Assembly: GCA_910579545.1 (NCBI GenBank)
Contig: CAJTVI010000010.1
Span: forward strand, 1-53,001
From: an uncultured Oscillospiraceae bacterium
GTDB taxonomy: Bacteria > Bacillota > Clostridia > Oscillospirales > Ruminococcaceae
Reading direction: 5' to 3'
Length of the DNA: 53,001 nucleotides
Part shown: positions 14,964 to 24,300 of the stretch, in pieces
How positions within the stretch are numbered: the first letter of the stretch is position 1
Layout: each line of letters opens with the position of its first letter
Translations under genes and position numbers: made by a program
The notes under the pieces: model-generated
What the model was told of the DNA's origin: nothing
Database searches by the model: none
The model's input: the letters and a program-made list of their open reading frames with translations, nothing else

Positions 14964-14992
14964 ATTATATGCCCCATATTCTGTTTTGAAAA
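14964..14992 (-). promoter_or_regulatory. Promoter of the toxin-antitoxin unit
   Basis: Minus strand: -35 TTTTCA (14987-14992), 17-bp spacer, -10 TATAAT (14964-14969). It gives a leader of about 170 nt. The stretch 14993-15134 is AT-rich and holds no further feature I can support. Confidence 0.65.
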
Positions 14993-15134
14993 CCGTTTTT
15001 GCTGATTTGTGAGATCCTGCAAAAGAAAATTCATTCTATAAGCATATTTGGTACCTTATGGTATGGCCTGTACGCTGCAGCAAGAGGGCCGGATGTACAC
15101 CGAGCCATAATTGCAGGAATCGGTTTTACCGGCA

Positions 15135-15302
15135 TCAGGCGCATCCTGCGTTGAAGGCCAGTAACTCGGGGACAGCATAGCGCAGCCGCTCGATCAGCGC
15201 ATCAAACGAGCCGGATTCCAGCACGAGGCCGGGCACATCGCTGCTTTCAGCGATCCAGACCTGGGCATCTGGATCCCAGATCATTTTGATAAGCAGTTCC
15301 AT
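15135..15302 (-). CDS. DUF1902 (HicB-like) small protein
   Basis: 55 residues from ATG 15302, behind AAAAAGGAGATTTCTTT. MELLIKMIWDPDAQVWIAES, then DVPGLVLESGSFDALIERL and AVPELL match DUF1902, a HicB-related fold often found with toxin-antitoxin genes. It is somewhat shorter than the usual 65-75 residues at the C-terminus. No HicA-type toxin follows. It lies 43 bp after the helicase and is probably the third gene of the XRE-helicase transcript. Confidence 0.75.
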   Translation of the reverse strand: MELLIKMIWDPDAQVWIAESSDVPGLVLESGSFDALIERLRYAVPELLAFNAGCA

Positions 15303-15345
15303 AAAGAAATCTCCTTTTTGGGATATGCATTTACAGGGATATGGT

Positions 15346-17901
15346 TCAGAGGATCACACGGAACTCCCCGGGAGCGGCAGAGGTGCGGCGATCCGGGTTT
15401 TGCTTGGCATCCCGAATCATTTGAAAGTCAAATTCGTCTGGCTGGACCTCTGTCAAAGATGTACCGGCAAAAGCAAGAGGCTCGGCAATATCCAGCAGGC
15501 TGCAAATAAGCTGTTCGGGCTGGGCACGCCAAAAGGATACATCGCAAACGAGCACCAAAACCTTTTTTGTGCGGCTGATGGCAGTATTCATCAGTTTGCC
15601 GCCTTTTGAAACCGGATTTTTTGAGTTTGTAAACCACATATTGCTGGTATCTGTGACACTTAACACAACGGTATCCCATTCGCTTCCCTGCGAGGCATGA
15701 ACCGTAAACACAGCATCCCGCTGCAATACAGGCAAAAGCGTGCGGATCAGTCCCGCCTGATTGCGATAAGGGGTAAGGATGGCATAATTGTTTCCAAAGA
15801 GGGACAGTGCCTTACAAATCGCGTGGGCCTCGCCGGGGTTTGAACGCTTTTGATTCCCGGGAAGGTGTGGCACATCCAGATAGCGGATGGCAACCGCCTC
15901 TTTGCCTTGCACACCGGTAAAACCAATATGGTAAAGATGTTGGTCGAGGATCCTGGCAAGAACCTTGTCAAAGCGGTAGGTTATGGTCAGGTCAGACCGT
16001 TTTATGTTTTTGAAGCTGGCAGGAGCATCCTTAAAATAACGCCCTGCAAGTTCCCGAAATTCAAGTAAAAATAGGTCTTCAAGGTAAATTGCGGATTGCG
16101 CCCACAAAGTAATGTATTCCCACTTTGAGGTTTGCAGTTCTTCGTTTGACGCCTCGCAGACAGGGGGCAGCTGCAGATGGTCGCCCAGTAAGGTGAGCGG
16201 AGCAGAAAAACAGAGCAGGGGCATTACCTTTGCCAAACTGCAATAACCGGCTTCATCCAGGAATATGTGATGGAACAGATAGTCTGTATAAACGGCAGAC
16301 TCTTCATTATCACCGCTTGGATGCTCGATATATGCGCATTGATCATTGTGCGCAGTAAAACGGTTGAGGAAACAATCGACTGTGCAACCAATGATGAGAG
16401 AACGCTGGATTCGGGAGGAGGTGTTTCTGCGGCTGAGGCTTTCAATCTGCTGGAGAATCGCAGAACGCATTTTTTCCAGCTCATCGTTGCTTTTGGGTGC
16501 ATACTGTTCGGAAAGGTAGGCCTTTCTCTCACAATAAGAGTCGGCTGCTTGCTGCAAAGAAAGAAGCTCATCCTTAACTCTGAAAATGTTATACGGGGAA
16601 AGTTTTGTAAACAGAGAGGCAAGTTTCGGAATACCGCTTACCTCATTGCGGAGTTTTTTTAAGGATGCGGCAAACTGTTTTCTTACGCGGCCAGCGCTGG
16701 CATTGAGATTGTCCAGTTCCTGTTTTTTGCGCAGGAGGGAGTTCTCGGTCTGAATGATTTCTTGCTGTAGTTCTTCAATGCAGCGGCGGCAATATTCAAT
16801 ATCCTTGCGTCGACGTTCAGCAGCGAGTGTGTTGAATGTGTTGTCAAGCCAGCCCGAAACGGAGGCATTTTTTTTACGCAGCGCGCCCAAGCGTTTTTCA
16901 AAATCGTTTATGGCGTCAGTTCGCGCGGCTATCTGCCCGTTCAAAGTTTCTATATCATACACAAGCGGGCGTTCCGATGCGCGCGCCTGCATCAGGAGCT
17001 CCGCCTTTGGGGTAAGGCCGTCTACTGCCGGCAGCCATCTGGTTTTTAGCAGCTTTGCCTTAAATTGAAAGGCGCGAAGGGTCAGGCAGTCATCAAGGGC
17101 CTGCGCCCGAGCTTTCAGTTCACGGATCTGGCTGGCAATGCCGGAAACCTCGCAGCACATGGGATATTGCCCGGAAAAGCTGCTGGAGGGGGTTCCAAGA
17201 CGCAATACCTGATGGGAGGCATCAAGAAAATCCTGTTCATCCTCAAATGAGCAGCGCAGCAGGGATAAAAAGCCCGAAAGGCTTTGCTCAACGGCGTTAT
17301 TTGTAGGTGCGACCAAAAGAACCTTGCGCTCTTGCCGAAAACAATCCAGCAGGCTGTAGGCAAGAACGATCTGCGTTTTCCCGGTACCGGGCGCACCCCA
17401 TACATAGGACAGCGGGGAGGAAAATACCGTTCGGAGCGCGCCCAGCTGCTCCGGCGATGGGGTATGGCCGGGGATAAAATTGCAGGAGAACGGGAACAGA
17501 GGCGCAGAATGCTTAAACCGGATCAAGCCGCCGCAGGCATCCATCCATCTGGCATACCGGGTAATCAGGAATTTCAAATCCGAGATCAAAAGAATATCTT
17601 TGGGATGGCAAGAGGAAAAAGCAGCCTGCTGTTCTGTATCAAGGTAAAGCAATAAACGGTTTTCTTCACGATCGTAGCTTTCAATACGGATGGAACCTGC
17701 CGGGTATTCCCGGCCTTCCAAAGAAAAAAAAAGGTTATCGACCGAGGCCAGCCGGCGCATGGGAAGGAGCAAGAAAAGCTCGCCGGACAGTTGGGCGTCC
17801 TTTACCCCAACCTCTACACGGCCGCGATTGCGCTCTTCCAGATAAGTAAAATAGTCGTTGGCACTTTTAACGGCCAGGGATTTCAAAAGGGAAGGCTCCA
17901 T
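15346..17901 (-). CDS. SF1 (UPF1/DNA2-like) helicase with coiled-coil insertion and antitoxin-like tail
   Basis: 851 residues. After an N-terminal domain of about 160 residues comes the SF1 core: Walker A GAPGTGKT (K175), a long coiled-coil-like insertion (about residues 275-470, rich in Glu/Lys/Leu heptads), DEAG (from residue 549), GDHLQLPPV, TYRFD, HASQGSEWDTVVL and NTAISRTKKVLVLV. This is the AAA_11/AAA_12 arrangement of UPF1-like RNA/DNA helicases. No nuclease motif is seen. The final 38 residues (VQPDEFDFQMIRDAKQ...) match the tail of the antitoxin-like protein at 14316-14540 and do not belong to the helicase family. ATG 17901 follows the XRE gene by 16 bp with AGAGG. Role in defence or element maintenance is inference. 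Confidence 0.85.
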   Translation of the reverse strand: MEPSLLKSLAVKSANDYFTYLEERNRGRVEVGVKDAQLSGELFLLLPMRRLASVDNLFFSLEGREYPAGSIRIESYDREENRLLLYLDTEQQAAFSSCHPKDILLISDLKFLITRYARWMDACGGLIRFKHSAPLFPFSCNFIPGHTPSPEQLGALRTVFSSPLSYVWGAPGTGKTQIVLAYSLLDCFRQERKVLLVAPTNNAVEQSLSGFLSLLRCSFEDEQDFLDASHQVLRLGTPSSSFSGQYPMCCEVSGIASQIRELKARAQALDDCLTLRAFQFKAKLLKTRWLPAVDGLTPKAELLMQARASERPLVYDIETLNGQIAARTDAINDFEKRLGALRKKNASVSGWLDNTFNTLAAERRRKDIEYCRRCIEELQQEIIQTENSLLRKKQELDNLNASAGRVRKQFAASLKKLRNEVSGIPKLASLFTKLSPYNIFRVKDELLSLQQAADSYCERKAYLSEQYAPKSNDELEKMRSAILQQIESLSRRNTSSRIQRSLIIGCTVDCFLNRFTAHNDQCAYIEHPSGDNEESAVYTDYLFHHIFLDEAGYCSLAKVMPLLCFSAPLTLLGDHLQLPPVCEASNEELQTSKWEYITLWAQSAIYLEDLFLLEFRELAGRYFKDAPASFKNIKRSDLTITYRFDKVLARILDQHLYHIGFTGVQGKEAVAIRYLDVPHLPGNQKRSNPGEAHAICKALSLFGNNYAILTPYRNQAGLIRTLLPVLQRDAVFTVHASQGSEWDTVVLSVTDTSNMWFTNSKNPVSKGGKLMNTAISRTKKVLVLVCDVSFWRAQPEQLICSLLDIAEPLAFAGTSLTEVQPDEFDFQMIRDAKQNPDRRTSAAPGEFRVIL

Positions 17902-17917
17902 GAGGGGATACCTCTAT

Positions 17918-18274
17918 TTACGCGCCAGGGACAAGCAGATTATCCTGTTCCCCTTTTGCGGTTTTATACTCGTAACCCAGAACAGTTAATACAGCAGATT
18001 TGCCGCGTTCATCCAAAGCGCGGTATTTTTTTATAATTTCGGCTTCAAAAGGGGAGAAAGAATCCGCTGGAAGCAAGAAACTGTCCTGAAACAGGAAGTT
18101 GGGGTCAACCTCTAACACATCAAACAGCTTGAGCAGGATTTCCTCCTTGGGGCTGCTGACACCGTTTTCGTAGTTGCCAATGGCTGATTTTGTACACCCA
18201 AGCCGCTTGGCGAGTTCTCCCTGCGTGAGGCCAAGCCGTCCACGGGCCTGCCGCAACCTATTGCTAAAAGCCAT
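17918..18274 (-). CDS. XRE family regulator
   Basis: 118 residues. A Cro/CI-type helix-turn-helix fills residues 5-60 (LRQARGRLGLTQGELAKRLG, then SAIGNYENGVSSPK). A C-terminal part of about 55 residues resembles that of phage-repressor-like and SOS-independent regulators. ATG 18274 has GGGGAG seven bases upstream. It is the first gene of the XRE-helicase(-DUF1902) unit and likely controls its own promoter, which lies within 50 bp. Confidence 0.9.
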   Translation of the reverse strand: MAFSNRLRQARGRLGLTQGELAKRLGCTKSAIGNYENGVSSPKEEILLKLFDVLEVDPNFLFQDSFLLPADSFSPFEAEIIKKYRALDERGKSAVLTVLGYEYKTAKGEQDNLLVPGA

Positions 18275-18295
18275 TTTATCACTCCCCTATTTTTC

Positions 18296-18323
18296 AGTAT
18301 ACGGACAAATATCAAAAAGTCAA
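18296..18323 (-). promoter_or_regulatory. Promoter of the XRE-helicase unit
   Basis: Minus strand: -35 TTGACT (18318-18323), 16-bp spacer, -10 TATACT (18296-18301). Confidence 0.7.
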
Positions 18324-18397
18324 GGCAAAAGCGCAAGAAATGTGTTGTGGCATTTGAATGAGCCAAGAATCTTGTGCATCATGTAAAGGAGGTGATT

Positions 18398-21300
18398 TTG
18401 TATTCCGCAACAGGGCAAAAAATAAAGGCCGCATCCGAGATGCAGCCTTTATCATCTGGAGCCGCTGCCGGAAATCCGGCATTGAACCACCGGCAAACTG
18501 CCGTAGAGGCACGAACCCAGCCCGGGGCGGTCCCGCTCATGTCGGCGCGAACACACGGTGTTTCCACCGCCGTTGGCCCCGCCCTTTCGGAGGCTGCCGG
18601 GGCAGCCTCTGCAATCAAAATAACAGACCTGCTCGGGCTTGTCAAGGGGCAGATGGATGGTTTTTTGTCGGAGGACGTGCGGGCGCGGCTGGGAACGCAG
18701 ACCCGGCGCAGCCCGGAGTTTGGCGCGGCGCTGCGGTACGATCTGGGCATGGGCGGCGGAACGCCGGCGCTGTTCCCGGGGATCAACCTTGACCAGAGCG
18801 GGGCGATCATGGACGACGCCGCAAGGCAGCTGGCGGTGCAGAGCGGCCGGGCAAGCGAGGCGGAACTGGCGGCCATGGACCGGATGGCCGAGGCCAAGGG
18901 GCTGCGGATGCGGTACATCTACCACCCGGCGGGAGAGGTGGACGGCTGGGTGAGCGGCGATACCATCACGGTGAACCTTGCCAGTGAATCGGACGCTTTT
19001 GGGACGGCGGTGCACGAGGTGGGCCACACGATCAAGGCGGCGGACGCGGGGCGGTTTGCCCGGTTTGAGCAGGCGGTGCTGCGGCTGGCCGCCCAGGACG
19101 CGGAGCTGGGCCGGTATGCCCAGGCGGTGCGGACGGCCTACACGGCCGAAAACAGCCCGGCCCGGGCCTCGCTGCTGGGCGCGGACGGGCAGCTGAACGA
19201 GGCGGCGGTAAACGAGGAGGTGGCGCTCAAGCTGGCCGAGCAGCTGGTGGGCGACCCCGAAAAACTGACCCAGGCGGTGACGCGGGAGCGGGGCCTTGGG
19301 GAGATGTTGCTGGACTTTATCCGGGGCATCAAAAACAGTATTGCGATCCGGCTGACGGGCAGCCAGAAGGCAATGCTGGACGAGGCCGAGCGGACGCTGG
19401 TAAACCTTTTGCGCGGCGAGGGGGGCAGCGTGGAAGGGAAACGATATAGCTTTGTAGGTGAACGTGCGTATTTAACGGATGCAGAACGGCGGGATATGAG
19501 CCTTGCAGAACAGATGGCGGCTGACAAGGTATCCAGTAGTGACATCTGGACGCAAACCGGATGGAAAATAGGCGCGGATGGAAAGCCACGAATGGAAATT
19601 GACGACAGCAAGGCCGTGTACCACACGGAACATGCCGCGGATGCGCAGACACTAGGCGAGGTGCTGGAACATCCAGAACTTTACAGGAGGCACCCGGAAC
19701 TGGCGAAGATGCCTTTTAGGCAAGAGGACATAATGCCGGGCGCGCTGCAAGGAAAATATCTCGGAAAAGACAAGGGATTTGTAATGCGCAGGGGCGCAAG
19801 CAAGGGCGCTTTGCTGCACGAGGTACAGCATGCCATACAGGAAATTGAAGGATTTACAAGAGGTTCAAGCCGGGAAACCGGAATCCGGCAAGCAATGCTG
19901 GAAGCATACGCAAAAATAAAGGATACGGATGGATATAAAAGTTTGCGGACGGCAGATGCAAGGTTTAGGTATGTTGAAGCAATTGCACAAAACTGGAATG
20001 GCCGGGAAGGAATGAGAAAAAACTGGCGCCAGCACTACGAAAACGCGGCGGGAGAAATAGAAGCCGATGCAGTAAGAAGGAGGGCCAATCTTTCTGAAAA
20101 CAGGCGAAAGCTCCTTGAGCCGGATTTGGGAGGGAACATCGTCAACAAGGAAACGGTCTCAAAGGACTACATTGACATGCTTGTTGAAATGGGATACGAT
20201 GAAAATACAGTTTTACATACCAAGAGCATCTTTGAGGAAAACCACGAAGGGCAAAACAGGCGCAAACGTTTGGGGCAGGCCCCGAGAGAAACGGCCCCAA
20301 ACGATTACAGCGATATACTAATTGAGATGGATATCGAGGAAGGCGCAAATCCACAAACAAGGAGTGCTTCGGATGAACAATACACCGGACAAGGTGACGC
20401 GGGAAGAGGTTATTCGGGCTATGGCGAAAAGGGAAGGGATAACCGAGGAGGAACTGCTGCGCCAGGAGGACGCGGAAAAGCGGATACGCAGGGAGCATAT
20501 GGCGGTCATCCTGTTCGGGTGGGACTGGAACGAGGAATACGCCGAATAGACGACGACGCCAAAATCAACCTCTCTGTGCCCTACCGCACCCAGAAGGGCC
20601 AGACGCTGCGGGAGTATCTGACCGAGCAGTACCCCGGCATGATCTGGCCGATCGCAGACCCGCCGGCAGCGAATGCTGCGAACGCGCAGGCCGGGCCGCA
20701 GGCGGCGCAGGCCGCCCCGGCGGGATCGGCGCAGGCCGCTAAAGCGCAAGAGGCGCAGGACGCGACCGGGGCCGGGCCGGGCCTTTTGGCCTCGGGCAAG
20801 AGCCTGGAGATCCAGCAGCGGCAGACCCGGGAGTTTGTGGACAAGGTGGCCAAGGGCCTGGGGGTGCCGCGCTGGGCAAGCCGGGAGTTTTTGCGGCCGA
20901 TCGCCGCGGAACTGGCCGAGAGCATCAAGACCACCGGCCGGATCGACCCGGGCAAGGCGGATGAGTTGTTTAACACTGCCTTTGAACAGGGCATTGTGAT
21001 ACAGGACGAGATGGTGCAGCAGTACGGCGAGCTGAAAAAAGAACTGCGCAGCACCGCCCTGACCCTGGACCGCGAGACGCGGGAGGGAAAAAGCTACAAC
21101 GAGTGGCGCAAGCAGTTTTTTGGCGCCCTGAACCTGACAAGCGACGGGATGCCGGTGGACGTGTATTACCAAGAGCTGTGCGAACGGTACCCGGAACTGT
21201 TTGACAGCGGGCTCACCCACCCGGCGGACCAGGCCGAGCGCATTTTGGAGGTGTACAAGAGCATCCGCACCCAGGCGATGAACCTTGACGCCTATTATGG

Positions 21301-24300
21301 AGATGATGCCGAGGACTTTAAGGCATGGGCGCGGGAAGAGTTTGACCGGGCGCTGGAGGAGCTGGCCGGCGGCGTTGGCAAGGTGCGGCGGCTGGAGGCG
21401 GACAACGCCCGGGCGGCACAGCCTGCCCAGGAACCTCTCCCGCCCATGGGCTACGCCGAGGTGGAGCGCATCCAGCACGAGGCCAAAAAGCTGCAGCGGC
21501 AGGCGGACCGGGCGATGGCCCGGGCAGCGCTGACCGCCGAGGACAAAAAGCTTGTTGACATGCTGCTGGCCGGGGGAACTTCGGAGGATTACCTGCGCAG
21601 CAAGGGGCAGGAAAACTTGGAGGAAATCTTGAAGGTGTACCGGGCCAGGAAGGCGGTGGAGGACACAAAGCGCCCGGTGAAGGCGTACAACGCCAAAATC
21701 AAGGAGCAGCGGGACGCCCGGGCCATGGCGGCGCTGGAGGGCACCGAAAACTGGACCGACAAGCAAACGGGCATGCAGTACAGCATGGAGACGATGCCGC
21801 GCAACATCCGGGATATTTCGCGGGGGGGCGAGGCCGGCCGCCGGATGGTGGAGGAATACTTTGCGCCGGTGCAGGTGCACGAGGCGGCGGCCACCCGGAT
21901 GAAAAACGAGTACCGGGCGCGCATTGCCAAGCTGGGGCTCAACCAATGGGAGAGCGCCTACACCCAAATCTATGGGGAGCTGGAGGCGCTGGACGGCGTG
22001 CAATATAAGAGCAAGGAGCGGGAGCATCTGGCCGAGGCGCTGGAGGAGCTGAAGCAGGAGCACGGGCGCGAGATCAACGAGAAAAAGGCGCGGGAGGCGG
22101 TGCCGGTTTTCCGCAAGGAGCTGGACGCGCTGTTTGCGCAGATCAACCAGGCGCTGGTGGAAAACGGATACGAGCCGGTGGAATACCGCAAGGGGTATTT
22201 TACTCATTTTTCGGAAAACGAGATGGACAGCCTCCTAAAAAATATCGTCGCCCTTGTGGGGCATGGTTCAAACCCGGACGACCTGCTGACCTCGATTGCG
22301 GGGCTGACCGCGGGCTTTAAGCCGGGCCGGCGCTGGAACCCCCACGCGCTGGAGCGCAAGGGCTTTGAGACCGCCTACGACGCGCTGAAGGGCTTTGATT
22401 TGTACCTTGAGGTGATGGCGGACATTATCCACCACACGGGGGACATCCGCAATTTGTGGGCGCTGGCGGAGGCGATCCGGTACAAGTACGGGGACGAGGG
22501 GATCCAGGAGGAAATCCGGCGCATCCGCGCGGATGAAACGCTGACCGATTCACAGCGGGACGACCGGCTGGCTGAAATGGGGGCACTGGGCAAAAGCCAC
22601 CTGAGCCGTTTTGTGCAGGAGCTGGACGAGTACACAAACCTCTTGGCGGGCAAAAAGAGCAGGTATGACCGTGCGGTGGAGTATGCGATAGGCCGCGGAA
22701 TTTACCGGGTGATGAACAAGATCGAGAGCAAGGTAGGGGCCAACATGGTGGCGTTTAACCCCGGCAGCTGGCTGACCAACGTCCTGCCGGTGGCCCAGGT
22801 GGCGGCCGAGGTGGGCCAGGGGAACATGCTGCGGGCGGCGCGGGACACGGTGAAAAACTGGTGGCACAGCGATGGCTTTGAGGACCGGTCGGACTTTTTG
22901 ACCAATCGGGCGGGCTCGCAGATGCTCTCACGCAGCAAACTCCAGAGGGCGAGCGACTTTTTGAGCAGCCCGATGCAGATGATCGACGGTTTTGCCAGCA
23001 ATATGGTGACCCGGGCCTACTACTACAAAAACCTGCGGGCGGGCATGAACCCGGTGGAGGCGCTGCAAGGGGCCGACCGCCAGGCCGCCGGCCTGATGGC
23101 CGACCGCAGCAAGGGCGCGATGCCGACCCTGTTCGCCAGCAAAAACCCGCTGACTCGGATGCTTACGATGTTCCAGCTGGAGCCGAACAACACCCTGCGG
23201 CATATTGCCAAGGACATCCCGGACATGGGCGACAAGGCAAGCGAGATTTGGGGCATGATCCTGATCGGGTTTGTTTATTCGTACATCTTCGACGATTTGT
23301 TTGAACTGCTGACCGGCCGGCGCTGCGCGCTGGACCCGCTGGATATTTTCAACGAGGCCATGGGGGACATGACCGGTTTTGAAGTGCCGAACCTCGTTGA
23401 GGAGGGGTACAAGGCGGTAAAGGGCGAGGCAAGCCGGGAGGACTTTGTGACACAGCCGGCGGGCGTTGCGCACACGGTGGCCAACACTGCCAAAAATCTT
23501 GCGCAGGAGGTGCCCTTTGTGGGGGGCCTTTTGGGCGGCGGCCGGCTGCCAGTGAGCGCGGCCTTCCCGGATATTGGGAATGCATGGGGATATTTTGGCG
23601 GCTGGCTGGACGGCAACAAGAGCGGCCTGCAGGCACTGTACGGCGTGGGCAAGGAGCTGGCAAAGCCGATGCTGTACACGGCCATGCCCCTGGGCGGCGG
23701 GCAGCTCAAAAAGACGGCTGAGGGGCTTGACACGATGGTGCGCGGCGGGTACTACAAGCAGGGCCGGGCGGACAACAGCGACCGCAGCAACTTCTACCAG
23801 GTGCGGTTTGGCGAGGAGGCGGCCGGGCTGGACGAGCGGCTGGCCCGGATGGAGGCGGCCGGCGCTGATGGGGTGCGGCCGAGCAAGCCGGACCGGACGC
23901 TGACCGTGAACGGCGAGGACGTCGAGCTTGGCGCGGCGGCGTACAAGCAGTACCTTGAGACCCGGGCGAACGGCAGCTATGAGCTGCTGGGATACCTGCC
24001 CCAGTTGGAAAGCGCCGGCGCGGACGATGCGCTGCAAACGGCCTATGCCAGGCGGGTGCAGGAGTACATGGCCGAGGTGGCCCGGGAGCAGGCGGCCGAC
24101 GCCGAGCCCAAGCCCTGGGTGGACGCCGCCCGGGAGTACGCCGGCGCAGAGGGCGGCGAGGTAAACGAGCGGCTGGCAAACGCGATCCTTGCGCGGGTGA
24201 TCATCAGCATGGCAAAGGCGGACAAGCAGCCAAACGGCAGCAGCGTGAAGGGCAGCCGGAAACGGAACGCCCTTGCGGCACTGGAGGCGGTTGGGTTTGG

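Noticed and set aside
18467..18540. tRNA-like or tmRNA end in the candidate RNA
   Set aside because: GGTTCAAT followed later by CTCCA suggested a T-arm, but the flanking bases do not form a 5-bp T stem or an acceptor stem.
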